Below, in pieces: positions 1-8,907 of a stretch of 64,000 nucleotides of DNA; the first letter of the stretch is position 1, and each line of letters opens with the position of its first letter. The stretch is from Swaminathania salitolerans (lineage in GTDB: Bacteria > Pseudomonadota > Alphaproteobacteria > Acetobacterales > Acetobacteraceae), in NCBI RefSeq assembly GCF_025994315.1, contig NZ_BAQE01000002.1. One strand, given 5' to 3'. The notes beneath the pieces were generated by a model. The model was not told the DNA's origin, searched no databases, and saw nothing but the letters and a program-made list of their open reading frames with translations. A program made the position numbers and the translations under genes.

Positions 1-363
1 GTGCGGGCGGCGCTTCTCCGCCGTCAGCGCGATTTCGCGACGGCGAGCGGCGCGGTGATCGACGGACGCGATATCGGGACCGTGGTCTTTCCGGACGCGG
101 ATCTGAAGCTCTTCGTGACCGCGAGCGCACCGGTGCGCGCCCTGCGCCGCTTCCAGCAATTGCATGGCGATGCGCCCCCCGACCGGGACGCCCTCGCACG
201 GCTCACCGAGGAGATCGAAACGCGCGACCGCAAGGACGCGGAGCGACCGGTTTCCCCGCTCCGGCGTGCGGAGGATGCGCTTCTGGTCGAGACGGATCAT
301 CTCGATGCCGGGGCCGTGCTCGATCATGTACTCGGCCTCGTGAGGGCACGGTTTCCGTCCTGA
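1..363 (+). CDS. cmk: Cytidylate kinase, C-terminal part (cut by window edge)
   Basis: Cytidylate kinase phosphorylates CMP and dCMP to their diphosphates with ATP. Only the last 120 codons are visible; the frame is open at base 1, so the true start lies to the left. The signature IDGRDIGTVVFPDADLK (about residues 20-36 of the visible part) and the Arg/Asp-rich lid segment TRDRKDAERPVSPL are typical of bacterial Cmk. The TGA stop is at 361-363. The next gene is rpsA, the usual neighbour of cmk in proteobacteria, which supports the call. The 239 bases between the two genes hold a TTGACA-like hexamer at 409-414 but no convincing -10 partner. Confidence 0.93.
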   Translation: MRAALLRRQRDFATASGAVIDGRDIGTVVFPDADLKLFVTASAPVRALRRFQQLHGDAPPDRDALARLTEEIETRDRKDAERPVSPLRRAEDALLVETDHLDAGAVLDHVLGLVRARFPS

Positions 364-602
364 AGCCAGCTTTATTGCCCGGAAGGCATCGGACTCCCAA
401 GGTTTTGGTTGACATCGGCCCCTTTGCGGGTGTCTGACGATCACCAGCGCATCGCCGCCTGCGCTTGCCTGCCCCTCATCGATGCAGGCAGGTTTCCTTT
501 CCGGCTCATGGGCGGCCGACGATCACGAGCAAGACGTCTGCAATTCCGGCGGGCGCAGACAATGGCCCGATCTTCAGGATCGGCCCAGGATTACGAAAAC
601 AC

Positions 603-2297
603 ATGGCTTCAGCCACCAATACCGTCGAAGACTTCGCTGCTCTTCTTGACGAAACCCTCGGCCAGGACACGGGCTTTGACGGCTCCGTCGTCACCGGTCG
701 CGTCATTCGCCTGACGGATGAATTCGCGATCGTCGATGTCGGCCTCAAGAGCGAAGGTCGCGTTTCGCTCAAGGAATTCGGACCTCCGGGCACTGCGCCC
801 GACGTGCGTCCGGGCGATGTGATCGAGCTTTATGTCGAGCGCTACGAAGACCGTGACGGCTCCATCGTGCTGTCGCGCGAGAAGGCACGTCGCGAAGAGG
901 CATGGACCTCGCTCGAGCGCGCTTTCGCCAACAACCAGCGCGTCAACGGCACGATCTACGGTCGCGTCAAGGGCGGCTTCACGGTCGATCTGGGCGGCGC
1001 CATGGCGTTCCTTCCGGGCAGCCAGGTCGATATCCGCCCCGTGCGCGATGTCGCTCCGCTCATGGGCCAGCCCCAGCCTTTCCAGATCCTCAAGATGGAT
1101 CGCGCCCGTGGCAATATCGTTGTCTCGCGTCGCGCCGTTCTTGAAGAGACCCGTGCAGAGCAGCGTTCCGAGCTGATCCAGGGCCTGAAGGAAGGCATGA
1201 TCCTCGACGGCGTGGTCAAGAACATCACCGATTACGGTGCATTCGTCGATCTCGGTGGCGTCGATGGCCTCCTGCATGTCACCGACATCGCCTGGAAGCG
1301 CATCAACCATCCGTCCGAAGCCCTGCAGATCGGCATGCCGGTTCGCGTTCAGGTCATCCGCTTCAACTCCGACACGCAGCGTATCTCGCTGGGCATGAAG
1401 CAGCTCGAGGCCGATCCCTGGGAGAACGTGGCGATCAAGTATCCGCCGGGCGCGCGTTACACGGGTCGTGTCACGAACATCACCGATTACGGTGCGTTCG
1501 TCGAGCTCGAGCCGGGTGTCGAAGGCCTCGTGCACGTTTCCGAGATGTCCTGGACGAAGAAGAACGTCCATCCGGGCAAGCTCGTCGCGACCTCGCAGGA
1601 AGTCGACGTCATGGTGCTCGATGTGGACAGCGCCAAGCGTCGTATCTCGCTCGGCCTGAAGCAGGTCCAGCGCAACCCGTGGGAGCAGTTCGCCGAAGAG
1701 CACAAGGTCGGTTCGACCATCGAAGGCGAAATCCGCAACATCACCGAATTCGGTCTGTTCGTGGGTCTCTCTGCCGATATCGACGGAATGGTTCACATGT
1801 CCGACCTCTCCTGGGACGAAGCCGGCGAAGCCGCCATGGCCAAGTACGAGAAGGGTCAGGTCGTTCAGGCCAAGGTGCTCGACGTCGATGCCGAGAAGGA
1901 GCGTATCTCTCTCGGTATCAAGCAGCTGCATGAAGACCCTGCTGCCGACACGCTGTCGCGCGTCCACAAGGGCGATATCGTCACCTGCGTCGTGACCTCG
2001 GTCCAGACCAACGGTATCGAAGTGAAGGTGGACGACGTCCTGACCGGCTTCATCCGTCGTGCAGAGCTGGCGCGTGACAAGGCCGAGCAGCGCCCCGAGC
2101 GCTTCGCGGTCGGCGAGAAGGTGGATGCGAAGGTCGTTTCCGTCGATCGCGCCTCGCGCAAGCTGGCCCTGACCATCCGCGGCCGTGAGGTCGAGGAAGA
2201 CAAGGCCGCCATCAACGAGTACGGCTCGTCCGATAGCGGTGCCTCGCTGGGTGACATTCTGGGTGCGGCAATCCGTCGTCGCAACACGGAAGCCTGA
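603..2297 (+). CDS. rpsA: 30S ribosomal protein S1
   Basis: Ribosomal protein S1 binds mRNA and helps load it on the 30S subunit. The 564-residue product has six S1/OB-fold repeats, starting near residues 27, 115, 202, 287, 374 and 461; repeats 3 and 4 share the text NITDYGAFV and repeat 5 has NITEFGLFV. The frame is open back to 465, but ATG at 603 starts the conserved MASATNTVEDFAALLDETLG sequence, so the upstream 46 codons are rejected. The Shine-Dalgarno sequence is weak, as often seen for S1 genes. A strong terminator follows the stop. S1 is commonly autoregulated at translation in other bacteria; nothing specific is visible here. Confidence 0.97.
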   Translation: MASATNTVEDFAALLDETLGQDTGFDGSVVTGRVIRLTDEFAIVDVGLKSEGRVSLKEFGPPGTAPDVRPGDVIELYVERYEDRDGSIVLSREKARREEAWTSLERAFANNQRVNGTIYGRVKGGFTVDLGGAMAFLPGSQVDIRPVRDVAPLMGQPQPFQILKMDRARGNIVVSRRAVLEETRAEQRSELIQGLKEGMILDGVVKNITDYGAFVDLGGVDGLLHVTDIAWKRINHPSEALQIGMPVRVQVIRFNSDTQRISLGMKQLEADPWENVAIKYPPGARYTGRVTNITDYGAFVELEPGVEGLVHVSEMSWTKKNVHPGKLVATSQEVDVMVLDVDSAKRRISLGLKQVQRNPWEQFAEEHKVGSTIEGEIRNITEFGLFVGLSADIDGMVHMSDLSWDEAGEAAMAKYEKGQVVQAKVLDVDAEKERISLGIKQLHEDPAADTLSRVHKGDIVTCVVTSVQTNGIEVKVDDVLTGFIRRAELARDKAEQRPERFAVGEKVDAKVVSVDRASRKLALTIRGREVEEDKAAINEYGSSDSGASLGDILGAAIRRRNTEA

Positions 2298-2325
2298 TCG
2301 CGCCTCAGCGTTCAGAAACATTATG

Positions 2326-2357
2326 AAAGGGCTGCTTCGGCAGCCCTTTTATTTTTT
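2326..2357 (+). terminator. Rho-independent terminator after rpsA
   Basis: A perfect 10-bp stem (2326-2335 with 2340-2349) closed by a TTCG tetraloop is followed by a T-rich run. It starts 28 bases after the rpsA stop and separates rpsA from the glycosyltransferase genes. Confidence 0.93.
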
Positions 2358-2501
2358 CTTGTACAACAGACACCGAACATAATCCGAAATCCGGACACGA
2401 AGACTTTTGCGGGCACTGTCTTTCGTTTAAAGCCTTCTTGCATGTGACGGGCGGGCGTGGCTCGGCTCTTACTGGAATGCGCGATCGCTGGCGGGGGATT
2501 C

Positions 2502-5500
2502 ATGGCTGTCATCTACAATACGAACTATACCCATAATCCCAACTCCTACCTGACCCTGGCGGTGGAGCGCGCGGCCCGGGCGATCTTCGGTGCCGATCAG
2601 ATCGTGCTGGCCGACAATATGAGTCTGGCGGCCGCAGCAGCCTCGGGCGAGCATGACACGCTGATCTGTATCGACGGCCAGCGCATCAATACCCAGCTCA
2701 TGCGCCGTATCCGTCCCGCTTTCAGGACGATGATACTCTGGACGTTCGAAGATCCGTTCATGCGCGATTTCAATGTCGAGAATGCCGGTCTCTTCGATTA
2801 CGTCTTCACCAACGATCCGTCCTGTGCCGATTACTACCGGGGGAAGGGGCATTATCTGCCGCTCGCCTCGAGCCGGACGATCCACCAGCGCGACGTCAGG
2901 GACGCGGAACAGCTCGATTACGACATCTTCTTCGCCGGAACGATGTGGCCGAACCGTGTCGAGACCCTGCGCCGCATCATCGCAGCCTTCCCCGGGGCAC
3001 GACTCAAGCTGATCTGCCCCGGAAACGAGTATCTGCCTCCGCTTCCGGCCGACCTCGCCGAGCTGGCGATCCAGCGTCCGGTCAGTCACGAGGCATTCAT
3101 CGATTTCGCCAATGCGAGTGCGGTGACGCTCACCATGTTCCGCGATTATGCGAGCCATGGCGATATCAGCCAGGCGACGGCTCCCGGACCGCGGTTTTTC
3201 GAACTCGCCCTCGCCGGCGCCGCCCAGGTCGTCGAAGCGCCCGAGAGCATGGACGCGCAGTATTTCTCCGAAATCGAGGGCACGTTCCTCGCGCGTGACA
3301 TCGATGGTGTCGTCGCTGCCGTCGCAGCCCTGCTCTCGGATGCCGATCTTCGTCGCAAAACGGCGCAGGCCGCCCAGAAATCGGCGCTGGAGGGGCATCT
3401 CTACGAGCATCGCCTGAGGCGCATGGCGGAGATCACGGGAGCGAATTTCGGTCGATCCCTGCCCGGTACCGCGCTCGCCCCGCGCAGGCGGCGTCTGCGC
3501 GTGCTCATGTGCACCCATTCGACGATCCACGAAGCGGCCTGGGGGGGCGTGGAGGTCTATCAGCAGACCCTGTGTTCGATGCTCGGTCGCGAGATCGAGT
3601 TCTTCTACTGGTTGCGCCGCGGAACGCATTGTCGCCTGACGACGGCAAACGGTCAGGAAGTCGAGCGATACGACGTGCCGGAAGTGGGCTGGATGGACGC
3701 CATGTGCGACGGCCCGGAGGAAATGGCCTTCTCCAACGCCATCAGCCAGTACAATTTCGACATCGTCCATTTCCAGCATCTCGGACATCACGCGCTTTCC
3801 CTGCCGATCATCGCCAAGGCCTGCGGTGCGGGCGTCGTGTTTTCGGCGCATGATTTCTGGCTGATCTCCTCGCGGTACAATCTGCTGAACCAGGATCTTC
3901 GCTATGTCGAGGACGAGGTGAAGTCGGTGGTCGCGAGCGACATCATTCTCAAGGTTGCCGAAAACATCGAATATGGCGGTGAGCAGACCCGTCGCGCCTT
4001 CATCGCGAAAATGCTCCATTCCGTCGATCTGATCCTGTTCGGAACACGGCACTCGCGCGATCTGACTCACGAGATCTACCCGGTTCTCGACAGCAAGCAG
4101 AGTCTGACCCTCGGCATTCCTTCGCCGGAAAATACCATTCCGATCGTCCCCAAGCGTTATGAGCCTCTGGGAGAGAGACCGTTGCGTGTCGCGATCGTGG
4201 GCAATTTCCTGCGGACGAAGGGGGCCGATACCATTCTCAATCTGATCGAGATCGCCCATCCCGATCATTTCGAGTTCCATATCTTCGGTTATATCCACCC
4301 CGAATACGATGCCGTGATCAACGGCAAGCCGCGACCGAACGTGAAGGTCTATGGCCGCTACAATGCGGGTGACATCGCAGCACTTCAGGTTGCGGATGTC
4401 GCGCTCAACCTGTCGATATGGCCGGAGACTTACTGCATCTCGCTTTCGGAGGCCTGGCAGAACGGTCTCATTCCGATCGTGACCGATGTCGGCGCGCTCG
4501 GCGATCGCGTCGAGGACGGCGTGACGGGTTTCAAGGTGCCGATCGGTCGGGCCAATATGGTGCTCGAACGTCTCGAGCTCCTCCGCTCGTCGGAGACGGT
4601 CCGTCGCACCATCATGGGGAATATCTCTCCCGCGCTCTGGACCCAGGCAGAGACCTATGTCGAGGATATGCGCGGCGTCTATCAGAGTGCGGCACCCGTG
4701 CGCGAGCTCGGCACGGCGGAGATGCAGATCGATGCCGGTCAGGTCCATCTCCTGCCTCACGCCTCCTGGCGTCATCAGGCGCCGCCGCGTCACATCTTCG
4801 ATCCGCCGACCATCCGCGATCTCTCGGTCGAGCTGCCGGAGCGTGTCACGGACTGGTTCTCCATCCAGGGGGCCGAATACTATATCGACGATGTCTGCCA
4901 TCTGGTCTTCGCCGAGCAGGAACCCGAGGATTTCGCCGGAGCCTACGAGTTCCACATCCGCGGCTGGCATGTCCTGCCCGGGGTGAGCTCGGCAGGGTCG
5001 ATGTATGCGGTTCTGATCGGCGACGACAACACGCCCATGATCTTCCTGCCCTGTATCCGCGAGGCACGCGGCGACGTTCTGGCGAGCTATCCGGGTGCGC
5101 CGCGTCGCGCCGGCTTTGCCGGTCAGGCCGCGCTCAGGGGCAAGTGGTGCGAGGGCCGTTTCCGGGTTGCGCTCGTCAATATCGTGAACGGGGCCGGCGC
5201 GTTCATGGTCACGCCGGTACGGATCTCGATCAAGGACGGCAAGATCGGGGAAATCGACGTGGAGCGCGCCTCCAACGACCAGATCATGCGCGATTTCGAC
5301 CGTGTCTCCCATGCCGACGGGCAGCTGCGTGGCATCAAGCTAAGCCGCCTCCAGGGCGATCCCGTCTCCCTGCAGGGCGATCACGAATTCCAGCATTATA
5401 TCGACTCCCTGAGCGGTCTGATCGGCGATCCGCCGCCGCTTCTGACCGATGACAGCAATCTGTTCGTTCGTGGCTGGGGCTTCCTGCGCCATCTCGAGCG

Positions 5501-5858
5501 GGCCGGAACGATGTCGCTCGCCTGCGTGGACGAACAGGGACAGGGCGTTTTCTTCTTCGCGCTTAACAGGTTCCTGCGCCACGACGTGAAGACCGCGTTC
5601 GAGGATGCGCCGCTCTGCGTCGGGTTCGAGGGATGGATTTCGATCGCTTCGGGATATGCGCTCTCCATGGAGGGCCGCTATCGTCTGTGTCTGGTCAATC
5701 ATGTCGGTGAGCAGATCGGTATCAAGCCGCTCGATATCGTCATGACGGTCGGCCACGGAATCATCGAGGCGGTGAGCCGGGCTCCTCTGGATGGCGAGGT
5801 CGTCACCCATGCACGGCGCGCCATCGAGGCGAGCTTCCAGCGCGACCCTGTGCACTGA
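2502..5858 (+). CDS. Multidomain glycosyltransferase: CgeB-like + GT4 + duplicated C-terminal module
   Basis: This 1118-residue protein has three parts. Residues about 1-325 resemble the CgeB/YkvP-type glycosyltransferase family (TFEDPF, PLASS, PGPRFFELALAGA). Residues about 327-730 form a GT-B fold of GT4 type (HFQHLGHHAL, GNFLRTKGAD, and ISLSEAWQNGLIPIVTD near 645-665). Residues about 780-1105 hold two copies of a beta-rich module, each with a RGW motif (about 816 and 986) and a GRFRVALVN / GRYRLCLVN motif (about 885 and 1059). No signal peptide or membrane segment is seen, so it is probably cytoplasmic. ATG 2502 is chosen over an upstream in-frame start at 2457 because GGGGGA lies just before it. 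It is the first of three glycosyltransferase genes. The sugar and acceptor cannot be told from sequence; surface polysaccharide or protein glycosylation is inferred. Confidence 0.85.
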   Translation: MAVIYNTNYTHNPNSYLTLAVERAARAIFGADQIVLADNMSLAAAAASGEHDTLICIDGQRINTQLMRRIRPAFRTMILWTFEDPFMRDFNVENAGLFDYVFTNDPSCADYYRGKGHYLPLASSRTIHQRDVRDAEQLDYDIFFAGTMWPNRVETLRRIIAAFPGARLKLICPGNEYLPPLPADLAELAIQRPVSHEAFIDFANASAVTLTMFRDYASHGDISQATAPGPRFFELALAGAAQVVEAPESMDAQYFSEIEGTFLARDIDGVVAAVAALLSDADLRRKTAQAAQKSALEGHLYEHRLRRMAEITGANFGRSLPGTALAPRRRRLRVLMCTHSTIHEAAWGGVEVYQQTLCSMLGREIEFFYWLRRGTHCRLTTANGQEVERYDVPEVGWMDAMCDGPEEMAFSNAISQYNFDIVHFQHLGHHALSLPIIAKACGAGVVFSAHDFWLISSRYNLLNQDLRYVEDEVKSVVASDIILKVAENIEYGGEQTRRAFIAKMLHSVDLILFGTRHSRDLTHEIYPVLDSKQSLTLGIPSPENTIPIVPKRYEPLGERPLRVAIVGNFLRTKGADTILNLIEIAHPDHFEFHIFGYIHPEYDAVINGKPRPNVKVYGRYNAGDIAALQVADVALNLSIWPETYCISLSEAWQNGLIPIVTDVGALGDRVEDGVTGFKVPIGRANMVLERLELLRSSETVRRTIMGNISPALWTQAETYVEDMRGVYQSAAPVRELGTAEMQIDAGQVHLLPHASWRHQAPPRHIFDPPTIRDLSVELPERVTDWFSIQGAEYYIDDVCHLVFAEQEPEDFAGAYEFHIRGWHVLPGVSSAGSMYAVLIGDDNTPMIFLPCIREARGDVLASYPGAPRRAGFAGQAALRGKWCEGRFRVALVNIVNGAGAFMVTPVRISIKDGKIGEIDVERASNDQIMRDFDRVSHADGQLRGIKLSRLQGDPVSLQGDHEFQHYIDSLSGLIGDPPPLLTDDSNLFVRGWGFLRHLERAGTMSLACVDEQGQGVFFFALNRFLRHDVKTAFEDAPLCVGFEGWISIASGYALSMEGRYRLCLVNHVGEQIGIKPLDIVMTVGHGIIEAVSRAPLDGEVVTHARRAIEASFQRDPVH

Positions 5859-5877
5859 ACCGGCGCGGGGCTCGCTG

Positions 5878-8850
5878 ATGGACCAGGACAGGACACCCGA
5901 ATGGCGCCGCTTCGATGAGGCCTGGTATCTGGCCGAATACGACCAGGCCCGGACGGAAATCGCCGAGAACGGTTTTTTCGGCGCCGAGGAGCATTACGAG
6001 ACGATCGGAAAATCGTTCGGTTTTTCTCCGAACCGGTTTTTCGACGAGGCGTGGTATCGTCTGGCCTATCCCGACATCTATGCGGAGATCTGCCGGGGAA
6101 CGCTCGCTTCCGGTTTCGATCACTATTGCACCCGCGGCTATGCCACCCATGCCCCACACTGGCTTTTCTCCGAGCAGTACTACCGGCGACATGCCGGTGC
6201 CGGTGCCGGTGTCGCCGAGGGCATTGCCTCGGGCTTGTATCTGAACGGCTACGACCATTTTCTCGACACGGGCGATGCCGCAGGTCTGAGCGGCCACTGG
6301 TTTCTCGATCCGGGCGCTCTGGCGCATCTCGCCCCTTTCGCGCCGGAAGAGGTGGTGTCGCATCGCGGGGCGTTTCGCACGCTGATCGAAACGGCCCCCT
6401 CCCTGGCGGACCGCTTCCGTCTTTCGTGGTATTTCGACCCTGTCTGGTACCGCGAGACCTACCCGGAGGTCGCGCGCGATATCGAAGCGGGCCGTTATCT
6501 CTCGGCCCTGCATCACTATCTGACGAACCCGACCCCGCGTCAGTACAACCCCCAGGCGAGTTTCAGCGAAACATATTATGCCCGGATGCATGGAGACATC
6601 GTCTCCAGTATCGAGGCCGGTCATCTGAGAAACGGCTACGATCATTTCGTCCGGTTCGGTGCGGTCGAGGGACGGAGCCCGAACGAGGGAATCGACCTTG
6701 CCCGTTTCATGAAGCGGGCGGATGTCAGGGACATGCTCCGCGCCGGGGTCTATGACAGCGTCTATGCGTGCTGGGTGGCCGAACACCGGAAGCACGGATC
6801 GATGCTGGATCTTCCGCCTCCCTCAGAGGAGCAGACCCGTCATCTCTTCGAGCGTGAAGCGGCGCTCCAGGCGGCTGTAATTCGCAGGCAGGGGCTCGAT
6901 TTTTCATGTTCGCGCGCGCCGGATCTCTCTGTCGTGATGATCCTGCACAACAAGCTGGATCTCACATTGCAGGCGCTGGCCTCGCTCAGGGCCAATTACC
7001 GGGGCTCCATCCAGCTCATTCTCGTCGATTCCGCGTCCGATGACGGCACGGCCGGGATCGAGCATCTGGTCCGGGGCGCCGAGATACTGCGTTATCGCTA
7101 CAATATCGGCTATCTGGACGGCTGCAACGCCGCCCTCCCTCACGTGAAGGCCTCGTCGCTTCTCTATCTCAACAACGATCTGCGCCTCTACCCCAATGCG
7201 ATCCGCAATGCGCTGGCCCGCCTCTACGAGGATGAGCGCATCGGGGCTGTCGGAGCGAAGCTGATACGAAGCAATATGTGGCTGCAGGAGGCCGGATCGA
7301 TCATCTGGCGTGACGGCGCCACCTATGGATATCGCCGCCAGGATTCCCCGAACATTCCCGAGGCCAGTTTCACGCGCGATATCGACTACGCCTCGGCGGC
7401 ATTCCTTCTCGTGCGCAGTGAGATCGCGCGCGAACTCGGTGGCTTCGATCCGATCTACCGACCGGCCTATTTCGAGGATACGGATTTCTGTCTGAGGATC
7501 GTGCGGGCCGGGCGGCGGATCGTCTACGATCCCTCGGTGATGGTCGAGCATCTGGAATTCGGCAGCGCGGGCACGGTCGGGTCGCAGGCACAGATCAAGG
7601 TCAATCATCGCATCTTCGGAAGACAGCATCAGGACTATCTGCGCCAGCAATATCCCGCCCATGTCAGGAACGCCGTGCTTGCGCGCGCGCATCGCAATAC
7701 CCGGCTCAAGATCCTTTTCATCGAAGACCGTATTCCCGTGCGTGCGCTCGGATCGGGCTATGTCCGCTCCAACGATCTGCTCTGGTCGATGTCGGCCCTG
7801 GGCTTTCAGGTGACCGTTTTCCCGGTTCTGCCGCGCGCCGTGAGCCAGACGGATCTGGCCAGCGATTTTCCCGACGATGTCGAGCTGATGGCCGAGAGCG
7901 ATCTTTCGGGCCTGACCGGTTTCATCGAGGAACGTGCCGGCTATTACGATGCGATCTGGATCGGGCGGACCCATAATCTCACCCGTCTCCTTCCCGTCCT
8001 GACCGAAATGAGCCGTCTCCTTCCGGTGAGCAGCGTGATCCTGGATACCGAGGTGATTGCGGCACCGCGTTCGATTGCCAAAGCGCGGTTCCATCCCGAG
8101 GCAGAAACGCAGGACAGTCTTGCCGAGCTGGTGTCACGCGAGCTCGAGGCCGCGCATTACTGCCAGCAGATCGTCGTGGTATCGGAGCACGACGCAAATC
8201 TCGTGCGTGAGGCAGGATACGACAACGTGTCGATCCTGGGTCACGCCGTGGCTCTGAGGCCCGATCCGACATCTTTTTCCGAGCGGCGGAATTTCCTGTT
8301 CGTCGGTGCGTTGCACGATGTCGATGCGCCGAATTATGACAGTCTCTTCTGGCTCGTCAACGATGTGCTTCCCGAACTGGACGATCATCTCCCCGGGGAT
8401 ATCCGTATTTCCGTTGCGGGTTACGTCAGCCCCGCCATCGATACGGGGGCCCTGCGTCACTCGTCCCGGATCGACTGGCTCGGGCCGGTGGACGATCTTG
8501 CCGGTCTTTATGCGTCTCACAGGGTTTTCGTCGCGCCCACGCGGTATGCGGGGGGGCTGCCCTACAAGATCCACGAGGCGGCGTCTCACGGGCTTCCTGT
8601 CGTTGCGACGCATCTCCTTGCCATGCAGATGGGCTGGCAGGACGGAGTCGAGCTGGTATCTTCCTCGAGCGAAGATCCTGCGGCCTTCGCTTTTGCCATG
8701 GCGGAACTCTACGAAAACGAAGAGAAATGGCTCAGGATACGGAGCAATGGGCTTCTGGCGGTGAAGCGTGACTGCGACCCCGCACGTTTCGGCCAGACGC
8801 TCGACCACATCATCAAATCAAGCGTGAGGCCCGAAGGGCGTCAGCACTGA
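5878..8850 (+). CDS. Glycosyltransferase with N-terminal WY repeats, GT2 and GT4 domains
   Basis: A 990-residue protein. The first 290 residues contain about five copies of a roughly 43-residue repeat, F(D/S)ExWYRxxYPDIxxxIxxGxLxxGxDHYxxxG, starting near residues 12, 55, 97, 186 and 229. A GT2 (GT-A fold) domain follows: LSVVMILHNK near 348, LVDSASDDGT, the metal-binding-like YLNNDL near 433, and FEDTDFCLRI near 534. A GT-B domain starts near 608, with GGLPYKIHEAASHGLPVVAT near 892. Such WY repeats occur in other large bacterial glycosyltransferases and may be a binding or scaffold domain. The ATG at 5878 lies 19 bases after the previous stop; an upstream in-frame start overlapping the previous gene is rejected. 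Substrates are unknown. Confidence 0.85.
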   Translation: MDQDRTPEWRRFDEAWYLAEYDQARTEIAENGFFGAEEHYETIGKSFGFSPNRFFDEAWYRLAYPDIYAEICRGTLASGFDHYCTRGYATHAPHWLFSEQYYRRHAGAGAGVAEGIASGLYLNGYDHFLDTGDAAGLSGHWFLDPGALAHLAPFAPEEVVSHRGAFRTLIETAPSLADRFRLSWYFDPVWYRETYPEVARDIEAGRYLSALHHYLTNPTPRQYNPQASFSETYYARMHGDIVSSIEAGHLRNGYDHFVRFGAVEGRSPNEGIDLARFMKRADVRDMLRAGVYDSVYACWVAEHRKHGSMLDLPPPSEEQTRHLFEREAALQAAVIRRQGLDFSCSRAPDLSVVMILHNKLDLTLQALASLRANYRGSIQLILVDSASDDGTAGIEHLVRGAEILRYRYNIGYLDGCNAALPHVKASSLLYLNNDLRLYPNAIRNALARLYEDERIGAVGAKLIRSNMWLQEAGSIIWRDGATYGYRRQDSPNIPEASFTRDIDYASAAFLLVRSEIARELGGFDPIYRPAYFEDTDFCLRIVRAGRRIVYDPSVMVEHLEFGSAGTVGSQAQIKVNHRIFGRQHQDYLRQQYPAHVRNAVLARAHRNTRLKILFIEDRIPVRALGSGYVRSNDLLWSMSALGFQVTVFPVLPRAVSQTDLASDFPDDVELMAESDLSGLTGFIEERAGYYDAIWIGRTHNLTRLLPVLTEMSRLLPVSSVILDTEVIAAPRSIAKARFHPEAETQDSLAELVSRELEAAHYCQQIVVVSEHDANLVREAGYDNVSILGHAVALRPDPTSFSERRNFLFVGALHDVDAPNYDSLFWLVNDVLPELDDHLPGDIRISVAGYVSPAIDTGALRHSSRIDWLGPVDDLAGLYASHRVFVAPTRYAGGLPYKIHEAASHGLPVVATHLLAMQMGWQDGVELVSSSSEDPAAFAFAMAELYENEEKWLRIRSNGLLAVKRDCDPARFGQTLDHIIKSSVRPEGRQH

Positions 8851-8907
8851 ACCGGCGGGCTGGGGCGACCGGCCCTTTCGTCGTAACGAGGAGCGAACTG
8901 TACGGAC

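Noticed and set aside
409..437. TTGACA at 409-414 as an rpsA promoter
   Set aside because: No acceptable -10 at 16-18 bases.
609..2321. Long open frame on the - strand opposite rpsA
   Set aside because: High-GC antisense shadow; the + strand frame is clear S1.
2469..5312. 947-codon - strand open frame opposite the first glycosyltransferase
   Set aside because: Antisense shadow, Asp/Arg/Gly-rich with no family text.
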